Positions 43,131 to 53,056 are shown, numbered from the stretch's first letter. The stretch is 64,000 bases of DNA from Xenorhabdus anantnagensis (GCF_028598555.1 NZ_JAQRFN010000021.1:1-64000); one strand, 5' to 3'. The notes: generated by a model not told the origin, from the letters alone. Numbers and translations are program-made.

Positions 43131-44037
43131 CAAAACGTTCGGGAGGCAGGACGATATAAGTACCGGTGAACACGCTACCTACGCCATGTTCGCCGCTAAC
43201 CTGCACTTCCACTTTTACACGCGCTTTGTTGCCACGGGCAAGACGGGCAAGGTCTCCGCTCATGTTATTGAAATCCGCAGTTGCACAGGGACGCCCCGTG
43301 ATAGGTTGCCGATAACGGATATTGGCATCCACTAAAATGATGTCACCCCCCAATTGGCGTTCCTGTAGCAACAACCAAATCAATCCCCATGCCGTTAATG
43401 TGGCCTGAGAAAATAAGCTGCCCGCGAAAATAGTATGGTGTGGATTCTGGTTTCCGGCTTCGGGCATCGTCGTGATAAAACGTTGTCCGGTGTATTGAGT
43501 AATCCGCAACCCCATCTTTTCACTTAAAGGAATGTGCTTATGCCACGCCTGCTGTAATTCTGCACACCAATCAGGGCGATGCAAAATATCATCAAGACTC
43601 ATGATAGGTTTAATCATTAGAAAATGATTAATCGGTAACGTTTTCGCCCCATTGATCAACCCACGATTTTGAAAACCCAATTTGCCGAAGAAATCAACGG
43701 CATCTTCCCGTGCGCTGCAAACAACTCGTTTCACACCTTCCTGCCTGGCTACAGACTCCAACGCCATCGCAATCAGTGTACCCAATCCTTTCCGCTGCAC
43801 ACTGGGGTGAACAGCCAAAAAACGAATAGCACCTTCACTGTCTGCATTGATATATAATCGCCCAACAGCAAGCGGATTACCATGTTCATCCACCACCATT
43901 TGATGATGAGCCATTGAATCGTAACCATCCTTCTCTGATCCGATAGGCTGGTGAAGCGGTTTACGCAACATTTCCCAACGAAATTGGTAATAGGTTTCCA
44001 ACTCTTGTTCTGTTTGAGGTACTCTCAGATGGTACAT
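43120..44037 (-). CDS. fabY: Acyltransferase FabY (YiiD), GNAT plus hot-dog domains
   Basis: A two-domain protein of 305 residues. The N-terminal GNAT acetyltransferase has [20 protein letters not shown], the acetyl-CoA loop. The C-terminal YiiD-type thioesterase/hot-dog domain has [20 protein letters not shown] and [13 protein letters not shown]. It matches E. coli YiiD/FabY except for a shorter N-terminus. FabY has been reported to support fatty-acid initiation when FabH is lost. It lies upstream of yicH (convergent) and downstream of dtd on the minus strand. Confidence 0.93.
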   Translation of the reverse strand: MYHLRVPQTEQELETYYQFRWEMLRKPLHQPIGSEKDGYDSMAHHQMVVDEHGNPLAVGRLYINADSEGAIRFLAVHPSVQRKGLGTLIAMALESVARQEGVKRVVCSAREDAVDFFGKLGFQNRGLINGAKTLPINHFLMIKPIMSLDDILHRPDWCAELQQAWHKHIPLSEKMGLRITQYTGQRFITTMPEAGNQNPHHTIFAGSLFSQATLTAWGLIWLLLQERQLGGDIILVDANIRYRQPITGRPCATADFNNMSGDLARLARGNKARVKVEVQVSGEHGVGSVFTGTYIVLPPERFATA

Positions 44038-44175
44038 AAAAACAGCCCCTTCTCTTGTGTGTGGTCATGTGTAGTCAGGGAAATGTATGCGGCATACCGT
44101 GGTTTGTTTTATTATTTTAAACAGTAACTTGTTTTAAACGGCAGCCTTATTCTTCGTTGCAATATTTCATCCATC

Positions 44176-44613
44176 TTATACTTGCAACCAGAAAGTTACT
44201 GGCCCGTCATTCGTCAAACTGACTTTCATGTCAGCAGCAAATTTCCCCATTTCTGTTTTTACACCAGTTACACGACTCTGTTCAACAAAATAGCGATAAA
44301 GCTCATCTGCTTTTTGTGGTTCAGCTCCACCAGAAAAGCTAGGTCTTAAGCCTTTCTGCGTATCCACAGCCAATGTAAATTGGGATACAACCAATAAGCT
44401 CCCCTGAGCCTGTTGAACATTCAGGTTCATTTTTCCTTGTTCATCGCTGAATACCCGATACCCCATTACCTTGTCGCATAAACGTTGCGCTTTTTGTGGG
44501 GTATCGTCTTTTTCAACTCCCAGCAACACCAGCAACCCCTGTCCAATTTCTCCAATAGTTTCACCCTCAACAACAACCGTTGCCTGTGTCACACGCTGAA
44601 TTAATGCGATCAT
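44176..44613 (-). CDS. dtd: D-aminoacyl-tRNA deacylase
   Basis: Dtd removes D-amino acids, and glycine from tRNA-Ala, to protect translation. The 145-residue product equals the E. coli enzyme. It carries the catalytic [20 protein letters not shown] and the C-terminal cross-subunit Gly-cis-Pro motif [11 protein letters not shown]. In E. coli the order is yihX-rbn-dtd-yiiD; here rbn is missing between yihX and dtd. Confidence 0.97.
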   Translation of the reverse strand: MIALIQRVTQATVVVEGETIGEIGQGLLVLLGVEKDDTPQKAQRLCDKVMGYRVFSDEQGKMNLNVQQAQGSLLVVSQFTLAVDTQKGLRPSFSGGAEPQKADELYRYFVEQSRVTGVKTEMGKFAADMKVSLTNDGPVTFWLQV

Positions 44614-44636
44614 TTCTCTTGCCTGTTATCCGTTTG

Positions 44637-44674
44637 GTTATACGTATTAGATTTAGTTATCCGTATTGGATGGA
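44637..44674. repeat. 19-bp tandem duplication
   Basis: GTTATACGTATTAGATTTA is followed by GTTATCCGTATTGGATGGA, in the gap between yihX and dtd. Confidence 0.7.
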
Positions 44675-44747
44675 AAATCACAGATAGGAAATCCATAAAT
44701 ATGTAAGAAAAATAGCGGAAAACATCATCTGCAATAAGCTAACGATG

Positions 44748-45365
44748 TTAATTTTTTGAGGGAAGCGAAAAATCATGAGCCTTAAAATAATCAGGGATTA
44801 CACTTCGGTCAGCCACATGAATTGCATTGATGCCTAATTTGTTCGCTGCCTCAATGTGTTCTAAAAGATCATCAAAGAATATAGCTTGATCCGCAGTCAC
44901 GCCTTCTGCCGCAAGAACATGTTTAAAAATATCAAGATTCGGCTTACGCATCCCCAAATCTTGAGATAAATAAAAGTGATCCGTTGATGCTTTAATCTCA
45001 GGATAATGCAGCGGCCAATAAGCAAGATGCAGGCGGTTTGTATTTGACAGAACAACCACACGATGCCCTTGAACACGCAATTTATTCATTAATTCAATGA
45101 CTTCTTGCCTGACATCAATAAATATTGCATGCCAGCCTTCCTTAAATTGTTCAAAACTGAGTGAGACTTCCATTTCATCACACATTCTTTCTGCAAATTC
45201 AGTATCACTGATTTGCCCACACTCATGTTTTTCAAAAACCTCCCCCAACGAGAATTTCGAGGTCAATGTTGCTAGTGGTGTCCCACTCAAATTACTCCAA
45301 ACAGCCAGTACTCTTTTAAAATCAATATCAATAATCACGTTACCCATATCGAAAATATACAGCAT
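44748..45365 (-). CDS. yihX: HAD-like glucose-1-phosphatase YihX
   Basis: YihX is a HAD-superfamily phosphatase that releases glucose from alpha-D-glucose-1-phosphate. The 205-residue protein shows motif I FDMGNVIIDIDF, motif II VVLSNTNRLH, motif III lysine in LGMRKPNLDIF and motif IV AIFFDDLLEHIEAA. The start at MLYIFDMGN follows AGGAGGAG, a strong Shine-Dalgarno sequence. An upstream in-frame Met adds 14 residues and is unlikely. Confidence 0.94.
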   Translation of the reverse strand: MLYIFDMGNVIIDIDFKRVLAVWSNLSGTPLATLTSKFSLGEVFEKHECGQISDTEFAERMCDEMEVSLSFEQFKEGWHAIFIDVRQEVIELMNKLRVQGHRVVVLSNTNRLHLAYWPLHYPEIKASTDHFYLSQDLGMRKPNLDIFKHVLAAEGVTADQAIFFDDLLEHIEAANKLGINAIHVADRSVIPDYFKAHDFSLPSKN

Positions 45366-45567
45366 AACTCCTCCTGACTGATGCTCATCGTTTAGTACTT
45401 TTATCATAATTTTATTAAGAAAAAATAAGAAGAAGATAAAAAAATAAACAAATTTCTCTTTTTATGAAACGTCGTTGAAGTTCTAATTCGCTGTATTCAT
45501 CAATAATTAGACCAATTATCAGGTCAATAATCAGGAATGGATAACAAAAATTACTGGAAGGGATATC

Positions 45568-45600
45568 TTGACATCCTCTTTAGGACGGGGAGGATGTCAA
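45568..45600. mobile_element. Solo IS200/IS605-type end hairpin (remnant)
   Basis: TTGACATCCTC and GAGGATGTCAA form a perfect 11-bp inverted repeat with an 11-base spacer. On the minus strand the sequence reads GACATCCTCCCCGTCCTAAAG, the style of hairpin found at the right end of IS200/IS605 (tnpB-type) elements. No transposase gene is present nearby. The rest of the 45366-45672 gap is A-rich with no gene visible. Confidence 0.45.
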
Positions 45601-45672
45601 AGCCTGAAATATATGTAATGACGCCATTTTGGATGGTTTATCGTCAAATAAACACTTATCTTTAAAAAGGTA

Positions 45673-45701
45673 TTGACGGTTTGTGACTCTGGCAGTAAGA
45701 T
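45673..45701 (+). promoter_or_regulatory. Sigma-70 promoter of tRNA-Pro
   Basis: TTGACG and TAAGAT are separated by exactly 17 bases and lie 12 bp before the tRNA. A GC-rich discriminator (GCGC) follows the -10, typical of stringently controlled stable-RNA promoters. Confidence 0.85.
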
Positions 45702-45713
45702 GCGCTTCGTTTT

Positions 45714-45790
45714 CGGCGAGTAGCGCAGCTTGGTAGCGCAACTGGTTTGGGACCAGTGGGTCGGAGGTTCGAATCCTCTCTCGCCGACCA
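45714..45790 (+). tRNA. proM: tRNA-Pro (anticodon UGG)
   Basis: A 77-nt cloverleaf with the encoded CCA end. The acceptor stem is CGGCGAG/CTCGCCG, the D-arm contains AGCTTGGTAGC, the anticodon loop is TTTGGGA with anticodon TGG, and the T-arm contains GGTTCGAATCC. The sequence matches E. coli proM as remembered. It lies upstream of dppA, where E. coli has proK. Confidence 0.98.
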
Positions 45791-45798
45791 GCATTCTG

Positions 45799-45828
45799 AA
45801 ACCCCGCTCTTATGAGCGGGGTTTTTTC
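45799..45828 (+). terminator. tRNA-Pro terminator
   Basis: AACCCCGCTC pairs with GAGCGGGGTT around a TTAT loop and is followed by TTTTCTT. Confidence 0.92.
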
Positions 45829-45857
45829 TTATATCTTAAATAAGATCCTTCAAATTT

Positions 45858-45911
45858 TTCCTGTATATCACACAATTCCTGTATATCACGCTTTTCCTGC
45901 ATATCGCGGCT
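45858..45911. repeat. Three tandem 18-bp units
   Basis: Three consecutive units related to TTCCTGTATATCACACAA lie between the tRNA-Pro terminator and dppA. Confidence 0.85.
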
Positions 45912-46398
45912 AGCTTAGTAACACCATAAATTCTGTGTTAATAAATCAAATTAATAGTAAAAACCGTTAATTTAACAAATAATGTGATGGATCTTGCTTT
46001 AATTGTTCGTATTTTGAGCATTCATCTTGGGCGAATCATCTTCTTATCTTATATGTTCCCGCCTTTTCCATAAGCTTTATTACTTATTATTTAAGTAATT
46101 GGTCACAAATTCAAAATTATAATCACCAGCGATTAATTCTTTCTATTAGCTTAGTTTCTAGTTAATTTGTCTGTTTTATGTGCATCTCGTCATGTTTTTT
46201 AACCATGTTTGTTAATAATTTTTTTCTTTTATGTTTTTCTTATGTTTCGGTTGTTATGTGTGATTATGTTGACGTCAGGCATAACAATTGATTAATTGAT
46301 AAGCGAAAAATAATAAAACAAGCTGGGACAGTGGCATTTAGGAAGAAACCCCTGGGCTGGCTAAGACACAAATAAACATCACAAACGGGGTTAACGTA
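45912..46398 (+). promoter_or_regulatory. dppA upstream region and leader
   Basis: About 490 bp with no gene, very AT-rich in the first 400 bp. The last 30 bp before dppA are C/A-rich. AACATCACAA at 46375-46384 is the exact complement of TTGTGATGTT, remembered from the GcvB sRNA R1 region, so GcvB control of dppA is likely conserved. The promoter itself could not be fixed. Confidence 0.5.
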
Positions 46399-48009
46399 AT
46401 GACAATCTCCAAGAAAAAACCGTCCAGTTTGTTAACACTGGGTGCCGGTCTTGTTGCATTGGCTGTCACAGCCAGCATTCAGGCAAAAACGTTGGTTTAC
46501 TGCTCTGAAGGTTCTCCTGAAGGCTTTAACCCGCAGTTATTCACTTCTGGCACAACTTATGATGCTAGCTCAGTTCCCATCTATAACCGTTTAGTGGATT
46601 TTAAGTTAGGTACAACAGAGCTTATTCCTAGCCTTGCTGAACGTTGGGACGTGAGTGAGGATGGCAAAACTTATACTTTCCACCTGCGCAAAGATGTGAA
46701 ATGGCACAGCAATAAGGAATTCAAGCCAACGCGTAATTTCAATGCTGATGACGTTATTTTTACCTTCATGCGCCAGAAGGATAAAAACCATCCGTACCAT
46801 AAAGTTTCCGGGGGCAGTTACGAATACTTTATTGGTATGGATCTGGGTAACATCATCAGTAAAGTAGAGAAATTGGATGATTATACTGTTCGCTTTGTAT
46901 TATCCCGCCCTGAGGCGCCTTTCTTGGCTGATATCGGGATGGACTTCGCCTCAATCCTGTCCAAAGAATATGCCGATGTCATGATGAAGGCTGGCAAACC
47001 GGAGAAAGTTGATCTTAACCCGATTGGCACAGGCCCATTCCAGCTAATGCAATACCAAAAAGACTCCCGAATTCTCTATAAGGCATTTAAGGATTATTGG
47101 GAAGGGCCAGCGAAAATTGACCGCTTAGTCTTCTCCATTACCCCAGACGCTTCTGTACGCTATGCGAAATTGCAGAAAAACGAATGTCAGGTGATGCCAT
47201 ATCCAAATCCTGCTGATATCGCTCGCATGAAACAAGATAAAAACATTGTCCTGAAAGAACAGGCGGGACTGAATGTCGGTTATCTCTCCTTTAATGTCAC
47301 CAAGCCGCCGATGGATAACCAAAAAGTCCGTCAGGCGCTGACGATGGCAGTCAATAAAGATGCCATCATTGAGGCGGTTTATCAGGGCGCGGGGCAGAAA
47401 GCGAAAAATCTGATCCCACCGACCATCTGGAGTTATAACAACGACATTAAAGATTATTCCTATGATCCCGCCAAAGCCAAGGAACTGTTGAAAGAGGCAG
47501 GTTTCCCGAATGGTTTCGAAACCGATCTATGGGCAATGCCGGTGCAGCGTCCGTATAACCCGAACGCCCGTCGCATGGCGGAAATGATTCAGGCTGACTG
47601 GGCGAAAATTGGTATTAAGGCCAAGATTGTCAGTTATGAATGGGGGGAATACCTGAAACGATCCAAAGATGGCGAACCGAAGACTGTGTTGTTTGGATGG
47701 ACAGGGGACAATGGTGACCCAGATAACTTCTTTGGTACTTTGTTTAGCTGTGCTGCCAAAGAAAAGGGTTCCAACTATTCCAAATGGTGTTACAAGCCAT
47801 TTGAAGACATTATCCAGCCAGCACGTGAAACCGCAGATGTTGCTAAACGCACGGAGCTTTATAAACAGGCGCAGGTTGTAATGCACGAACAAGTGCCTGC
47901 ACTGATCATTGCCCACTCCACGGTTTACGAGCCTATCCGTAAAGAAGTGAAGGGCTATGTGGTCGATCCTTTTAGCAAGCATCACTTTTATAACGTTGAT
48001 CTCAAATAA
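46399..48009 (+). CDS. dppA: Dipeptide-binding protein DppA
   Basis: DppA is the periplasmic dipeptide-binding component of the Dpp ABC importer. The 536-residue precursor has a signal peptide ending near SIQAKTLVYCSEG. The SBP family 5 features follow: NPQLFTSGTTYDASS, LAERWDVSEDGKTYTFHLRK, DLNPIGTGPFQLMQYQKD, VRQALTMAVNKDAII and FGWTGDNGDPDNFF. It is the first gene of dppABCDF, with 144 bp before dppB. Confidence 0.97.
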   Translation: MTISKKKPSSLLTLGAGLVALAVTASIQAKTLVYCSEGSPEGFNPQLFTSGTTYDASSVPIYNRLVDFKLGTTELIPSLAERWDVSEDGKTYTFHLRKDVKWHSNKEFKPTRNFNADDVIFTFMRQKDKNHPYHKVSGGSYEYFIGMDLGNIISKVEKLDDYTVRFVLSRPEAPFLADIGMDFASILSKEYADVMMKAGKPEKVDLNPIGTGPFQLMQYQKDSRILYKAFKDYWEGPAKIDRLVFSITPDASVRYAKLQKNECQVMPYPNPADIARMKQDKNIVLKEQAGLNVGYLSFNVTKPPMDNQKVRQALTMAVNKDAIIEAVYQGAGQKAKNLIPPTIWSYNNDIKDYSYDPAKAKELLKEAGFPNGFETDLWAMPVQRPYNPNARRMAEMIQADWAKIGIKAKIVSYEWGEYLKRSKDGEPKTVLFGWTGDNGDPDNFFGTLFSCAAKEKGSNYSKWCYKPFEDIIQPARETADVAKRTELYKQAQVVMHEQVPALIIAHSTVYEPIRKEVKGYVVDPFSKHHFYNVDLK

Positions 48010-48153
48010 TTCTTGCTGCTTGGCTATTGTGATTAACCATCCCCCAGATTTTTCTGAGGGGATGGTTTCGCTTCTCTGATGGGCAAGTCGACTTTGTATG
48101 ACACCAAGCGGTCCAAAGAGCCGTAACTGGTACTTAAAAAGGGAATTCAGGAT

Positions 48154-49173
48154 ATGCTGCAATTTATCCTCCGGCGTCTGGGATTAGTGATCCCGACGTT
48201 TATTGGTATTACGCTACTGACTTTCGCTTTTGTGCACATGATCCCCGGCGATCCCGTTCTGATTATGGCGGGAGAGCGTGGTATTTCTGCTGAGCGTCAT
48301 GCCCAATTACTGGCTGAAATGGGGTTGGATAAACCGCTCTGGGAGCAATATTTTCATTACGTCAATGGCGTATTGCATGGTGATTTGGGGATCTCGTTGA
48401 AAAGCCGCATTCCTGTGTGGGATGAGTTTGTCCCGCGTTTTCAAGCGACTCTTGAATTGGGCGTCTGTGCCATGTTATTTGCCATATCCATCGGCATTCC
48501 AGTAGGGGTTTTGGCGGCAGTCAAACGCGGTTCTATCTTTGATCACACATCAATTGGTTTGTCATTGACAGGTTACTCCATGCCCATTTTCTGGTGGGGG
48601 ATCATGCTGATCATGCTGGTTTCCGTCCAGTGGAACTTAACGCCTGTTTCTGGCCGAATCAGTGATAGCGTGTTTCTGGATGACAGCAATCCCCTGACGG
48701 GATTTATGCTGATTGATACGTTGATTTGGGGAGAGAAGGGTGATTTCACTGATGCAGTGATGCATATGATTCTGCCTGCAATTGTGTTGGGAACGATCCC
48801 GTTGGCGGTGATTGTGCGCATGACACGTTCTGCCATGTTGGAAGTGCTGGGCGAAGATTATATCCGCACTGCCCGCGCAAAAGGGCTGAGCCGCATTCGA
48901 GTCATTATCGTCCATGCGTTGCGTAACGCTTTGTTGCCTGTCGTCACGGTAATTGGTCTGCAAGTGGGCATCATGTTGGCAGGAGCCATTCTGACAGAAA
49001 CTATTTTCTCATGGCCGGGATTGGGGCGTTGGCTGATCGATGCCCTGCAACGTCGTGACTATCCGGTAGTACAGGGCGGTGTATTGCTGGTTGCGACCAT
49101 GATTATTCTGGTCAATCTGGTGGTTGATTTACTGTACGGCATTGTCAATCCGCGCATTCGCCATAAGAAATAA
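48154..49173 (+). CDS. dppB: Dipeptide ABC transporter permease DppB
   Basis: This inner-membrane permease has 339 residues and about six transmembrane helices. The N-terminal helix RLGLVIPTFIGITLLTFAFV and HMIPGDPV are typical of the DppB/OppB group. The cytoplasmic EAA loop that contacts the ATPases is present (DYIRTARAKGLSRIRVIIVH). It pairs with DppC, whose start lies 10 bp after the dppB stop. Confidence 0.97.
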   Translation: MLQFILRRLGLVIPTFIGITLLTFAFVHMIPGDPVLIMAGERGISAERHAQLLAEMGLDKPLWEQYFHYVNGVLHGDLGISLKSRIPVWDEFVPRFQATLELGVCAMLFAISIGIPVGVLAAVKRGSIFDHTSIGLSLTGYSMPIFWWGIMLIMLVSVQWNLTPVSGRISDSVFLDDSNPLTGFMLIDTLIWGEKGDFTDAVMHMILPAIVLGTIPLAVIVRMTRSAMLEVLGEDYIRTARAKGLSRIRVIIVHALRNALLPVVTVIGLQVGIMLAGAILTETIFSWPGLGRWLIDALQRRDYPVVQGGVLLVATMIILVNLVVDLLYGIVNPRIRHKK

Positions 49174-49183
49174 GGAGCACATG

Positions 49184-50086
49184 ATGACTCAAACAACTGA
49201 GCCAATAGTATTGGGTGCGCCGAAATTAATGACGCCGATACAGGAATTTTGGCACTACTTTAAACGTAACAAAGGCGCAGTGATTGGCCTTGTCTATATT
49301 ATCCTGATGCTGCTGGTGGCGTTATTTGCGGGAGTGTTGGCTCCGCATGGCCCGGCAGAACAATTCCGCGATGCCTTGTTGACGCCTCCGATATGGCAAG
49401 AAGGCGGAAGCTGGCAATTTATCCTCGGCACGGATGATGTCGGGCGCGATATCTTGTCCCGCCTGATGTATGGGGCACGCCTTTCATTGTTGGTTGGCTG
49501 TCTGGTCGTGGTGATGTCACTCATAATGGGCGTCGTTCTGGGGGTATTGGCGGGGTATTTTGGTGGCGTGGTGGATGCCATCATCATGCGTATCGTCGAC
49601 ATTATGTTGGCTTTGCCAAGCCTGCTGTTGGCATTGGTACTGGTGGCAATCTTCGGCCCGTCGATTGTCAATGCGTCACTGGCATTGACGTTTGTTGCCT
49701 TGCCTCACTACATCCGTCTGACAAGGGCGGCGGTATTGGTTGAAGTTAACCGTGATTATGTGGTGGCTTCCCAAGTGGCTGGTGCAGGAGCTACGCGCCA
49801 GATGTTCATCAATATCCTGCCAAACTGCCTTGCACCGTTAATTGTGCAGGCGTCATTGGGGTTTTCGAATGCCATTCTCGATATGGCGGCCTTAGGTTTT
49901 CTGGGAATGGGGGCGCAGCCACCGACACCAGAATGGGGAACCATGCTGGCAGATGTTTTGCAATTTGCTCAGAGTGCGTGGTGGGTCGTGACCTTTCCGG
50001 GGCTGGCTATCTTGTTGACAGTACTGGCGTTTAACCTGATGGGAGATGGGTTGCGTGATGCACTTGATCCTAAGCTCAAGCAGTAG
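49184..50086 (+). CDS. dppC: Dipeptide ABC transporter permease DppC
   Basis: The second inner-membrane permease of the Dpp system, 300 residues as in E. coli. MTPIQEFWHYFKRNKGAVIG marks the conserved cytoplasmic N-terminus. LGTDDVGRDILSRLMYGAR and the EAA-type DYVVASQVAGAGATRQMFIN follow. The second ATG of an ATGATG pair was chosen for its spacing from AAGGAG. Confidence 0.97.
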   Translation: MTQTTEPIVLGAPKLMTPIQEFWHYFKRNKGAVIGLVYIILMLLVALFAGVLAPHGPAEQFRDALLTPPIWQEGGSWQFILGTDDVGRDILSRLMYGARLSLLVGCLVVVMSLIMGVVLGVLAGYFGGVVDAIIMRIVDIMLALPSLLLALVLVAIFGPSIVNASLALTFVALPHYIRLTRAAVLVEVNRDYVVASQVAGAGATRQMFINILPNCLAPLIVQASLGFSNAILDMAALGFLGMGAQPPTPEWGTMLADVLQFAQSAWWVVTFPGLAILLTVLAFNLMGDGLRDALDPKLKQ

Positions 50087-50098
50087 GGGTATTGTGAA

Positions 50099-51079
50099 AT
50101 GGCATTATTGAATGTAGACCAATTATCGGTGCATTTTGGGGATGAAGAAGCACCATTCCGCGCCGTTGACCGTATCAGCTACCATGTTGAGCAGGGAGAG
50201 GTTGTCGGCATTGTTGGAGAGTCCGGTTCAGGTAAATCAGTCAGTTCATTGGCGATTATGGGGTTGATTGATTATCCGGGCAAAGTCATGGCTGAAAAGA
50301 TGGAATTCAATGGTCGAGACCTGACCAAAATTTCAGAAAAAGAGCGTCGCCAGTTGGTTGGTTCGGAAATTGCGATGATTTTCCAAGATCCCATGACCAG
50401 TTTGAATCCGTGCTACACCGTCGGTTATCAGATCATGGAAGCCTTGAAAGTCCATCAGGGTGGAAATCGAAAAACGCGGCGTCAGCGGGCAATCGACTTA
50501 CTGACACTAGTGGGCATTCCTGATCCGGCCTCTCGTCTGGACGTTTACCCGCATCAGTTGTCGGGTGGGATGAGTCAGCGCGTGATGATCGCAATGGCTA
50601 TCGCGTGTCGTCCGAAGCTCCTGATTGCCGATGAACCGACAACGGCTCTGGACGTCACCATTCAGGCGCAAATCATCGAACTGCTGCTGGAATTGCAGCA
50701 GCGGGAAAACATGGCATTACTCTTGATCACCCATGATTTGGCGCTGGTGGCCGAAGCAGCCCACCATATTATTGTGATGTATGCCGGACAAGTGGTGGAG
50801 ATTGGCAAAGCAACGGAAATTTTCCGCGCACCACGTCATCCTTATACACAGGCATTATTGCGGGCATTGCCGGAATTTGCGGTGGATAAATCCCGTTTGG
50901 CATCGTTACCCGGTGTCGTTCCCGGAAAATATGACCGCCCAACGGGGTGCCTGCTCAATCCTCGTTGCCCTTATGCCAATGAGCATTGCCATCAGGAGGA
51001 GCCTCCATTGCAATCAGTGGGAGGACGTCAGGTTAAATGTCACATGCCGCTGGATGATGAGGGGAGGCCAACAGTATGA
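50099..51079 (+). CDS. dppD: Dipeptide ABC transporter ATPase DppD
   Basis: A 326-residue nucleotide-binding subunit. It has Walker [20 protein letters not shown], the signature [16 protein letters not shown], Walker [14 protein letters not shown] and the switch His in LLITHDL. The C-terminal oligopeptide-transporter extension with the [14 protein letters not shown] cysteines may hold a metal cluster, as in related Dpp/Opp ATPases. It overlaps dppF by ATGA. Confidence 0.97.
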   Translation: MALLNVDQLSVHFGDEEAPFRAVDRISYHVEQGEVVGIVGESGSGKSVSSLAIMGLIDYPGKVMAEKMEFNGRDLTKISEKERRQLVGSEIAMIFQDPMTSLNPCYTVGYQIMEALKVHQGGNRKTRRQRAIDLLTLVGIPDPASRLDVYPHQLSGGMSQRVMIAMAIACRPKLLIADEPTTALDVTIQAQIIELLLELQQRENMALLLITHDLALVAEAAHHIIVMYAGQVVEIGKATEIFRAPRHPYTQALLRALPEFAVDKSRLASLPGVVPGKYDRPTGCLLNPRCPYANEHCHQEEPPLQSVGGRQVKCHMPLDDEGRPTV

Positions 51080-52077
51080 GCACTCAACAAAATCAAGAAC
51101 AGGAAAAAGCCACGGTTCCTTTACTGAAAGCCATTGAACTGAAGAAATATTATCCGGTGAAAACAGGCTTATTCTCGCCTGAGCGTATGGTAAAAGCGTT
51201 GGATGGTGTTTCATTTGAGTTGGAAAAAGGCAAAACACTGGCTGTTGTCGGCGAATCAGGTTGCGGAAAATCCACATTGGGTCGTCTACTGACCATGATT
51301 GAAAAACCGACTGATGGAGAGCTTTATTATCTGGGGCAAGATCTCTTGGTGCCAAATAAAGAAGCAGAAAAACTGCGTCGCCAGAAGATTCAGATTGTAT
51401 TTCAAAATCCCTACGCTTCCTTAAATCCCCGTAAAAAAGTGGGGCAGATTTTAGAAGAGCCTTTGTTGATTAATACCCCACTGACTGCGGCCGAACGCAA
51501 GGAAAAAGTCTTGCAAATGATGGAGAAAGTGGGATTAAAGCCGGAACATTACTCGCGTTATCCACACATGTTTTCTGGCGGTCAGCGTCAGCGTATCGCT
51601 ATTGCTCGTGGGTTGATGTTAAACCCGGACGTAGTGATTGCAGATGAGCCAGTTTCGGCGTTGGATGTTTCGGTACGAGCGCAGGTTCTGAACCTGATGA
51701 TGGACTTGCAGCAGGAATTGGGATTGTCTTACGTCTTCATATCCCATGACCTTTCGGTTGTTGAGCATATTGCGGATGAAGTGATGGTGATGTATTTGGG
51801 ACGTTGTGTTGAAAAAGGCAGTAGGGAAATGATTTTCAACAATCCGCGTCACCCTTATACACAAGCGTTATTGTCTGCGACTCCTCGCCTGAATCCAGCA
51901 TTGCGCCGTGAACGCATTAAGCTGACGGGAGAGCTGCCAAGCCCGATGAATCCGCCTTCGGGGTGTGCTTTTGCTGCTCGTTGTCGTCGCGCATTTGGCC
52001 CGTGTACTCAATTCCAACCGAAATTAAAGCAATATGGTGAACAACTGATCGCGTGCTTTGCAGTCGAACAGGATTAA
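51076..52077 (+). CDS. dppF: Dipeptide ABC transporter ATPase DppF
   Basis: The partner nucleotide-binding subunit, 333 residues. It has Walker [21 protein letters not shown], signature [16 protein letters not shown], Walker [14 protein letters not shown] and [16 protein letters not shown]. The C-terminal [20 protein letters not shown] extension is typical. It is the last dpp gene; no clear terminator follows. Confidence 0.97.
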   Translation: MSTQQNQEQEKATVPLLKAIELKKYYPVKTGLFSPERMVKALDGVSFELEKGKTLAVVGESGCGKSTLGRLLTMIEKPTDGELYYLGQDLLVPNKEAEKLRRQKIQIVFQNPYASLNPRKKVGQILEEPLLINTPLTAAERKEKVLQMMEKVGLKPEHYSRYPHMFSGGQRQRIAIARGLMLNPDVVIADEPVSALDVSVRAQVLNLMMDLQQELGLSYVFISHDLSVVEHIADEVMVMYLGRCVEKGSREMIFNNPRHPYTQALLSATPRLNPALRRERIKLTGELPSPMNPPSGCAFAARCRRAFGPCTQFQPKLKQYGEQLIACFAVEQD

Positions 52078-52294
52078 AACTCATTCACTTAATCATATTT
52101 ATCCGGGGTATAACGTGTAAGCATCACAGTAAAAACGTTAGGCACTTACTGTATTGCGTTGCACCGTTATATCTCGGTTATTTTTCTCTTTTGAATTCAT
52201 CAAAATAAGACGACCGCAAGTAAAATCAAGTATACTCCCTCACATTGTTGGGGGAGTGCTGGTCAGTATTTTTATTATTATTGGTTTGGATAAG

Positions 52295-53056
52295 ATGAAA
52301 TCGCGTGTTAAACGTTCGTTAACCATTAAACAGATGGCCGCAGTGACAGGAGTCACCTTGGTTACGGTTGCTATTTTCATCACCATCCAGTTATTCCACT
52401 TATTGCAGCAGTATAAAGATGACTACACTAATCAACTTAACAACGTTGCCATACAGATCAAAGCCCCTTTGGCAGAAGCATTGCTGAGTTCAGATCTCAA
52501 TAAGGCAAAAACACTGTTGCTTGGCTTGAAAACCTCAGGCATTCTGGGCCGTGCAGATGTGCTATTGCCTGATAACGTTCCGGTGATGAGCTTGGATTTT
52601 GCCACCCATCGTCCTATACCTGAACTGGCAAAGAAGGTTTTTGGCATTCCCGTTGAGGTAAATATTCCCCTCTATGTTTATAGTACTTCGCTAAATTATA
52701 GTACTTCGCCAAATTATAGTACTTCGCCAAATTATAGTACTTTGCCAAAAACAGCGGAGTCACAGGGACAGCTTATTTTGCAGGTTGATTCCAATCGAGT
52801 GTATCGTTTTGCTATGAATACACTTGCATTCATGTTGACCACCTATTTATTACTTGCACTTATTCTTACGGTGTCGATAAGCTGGTGCGTAAATCGCATT
52901 ATCATCCGTCCATTGCGCGATATCGCGCGGGAACTGAATGAAGAACAACCGCCATCGCCTATGTCTTGCCCTAAAATCCATCAGGATGATGAATTGGGTT
53001 TACTGGTAAAAGGCTATAATCGTCAGGTTAATAAGCAGAACATGCCATCAAAATGA
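52295..53056 (+). pseudogene. Truncated YhjK/HmsP sensor (GGDEF-EAL domains lost)
   Basis: The 253 residues match the N-terminal third of E. coli YhjK (HmsP-type c-di-GMP phosphodiesterase, about 650 residues). RSLTIKQMAAVTGVTLV leads into the first membrane helix. A periplasmic domain (KTSGILGRADVLLPDNVPV) follows, then a second helix (YLLLALILTVSISWCVNRII) and a HAMP-like PLRDIARELN and DDELGLLVKGYNRQ. The frame stops there, and the GGDEF and EAL domains are absent before yhjJ. Either it is a relic or a sensor without output. The periplasmic domain carries an 18-bp tandem repeat (NYSTSP units). An upstream start at 52154 would add an unrelated 47 residues. Confidence 0.8.
52679..52750. repeat. 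Four tandem 18-bp units in the yhjK remnant
   Basis: Four in-frame copies of TATAGTACTTCGCCAAAT (variants at the ends) encode YSTSPN repeats between the periplasmic domain and the second membrane helix. Confidence 0.92.

Noticed and set aside
45597-45794. A 65-codon minus-strand frame overlapping tRNA-Pro
   Set aside because: It is antisense to a clear tRNA gene. Such tRNA-antisense frames (GERGFEPP type) are a well-known annotation artefact.
47527-48162. A 211-codon minus-strand frame opposite dppA and the dppB start
   Set aside because: It is a shadow of the well-supported dppA, with no family resemblance.
52679-52750. A CRISPR-like array
   Set aside because: The 18-bp units are directly adjacent with no spacers and are in frame inside a gene. 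No cas gene is present.
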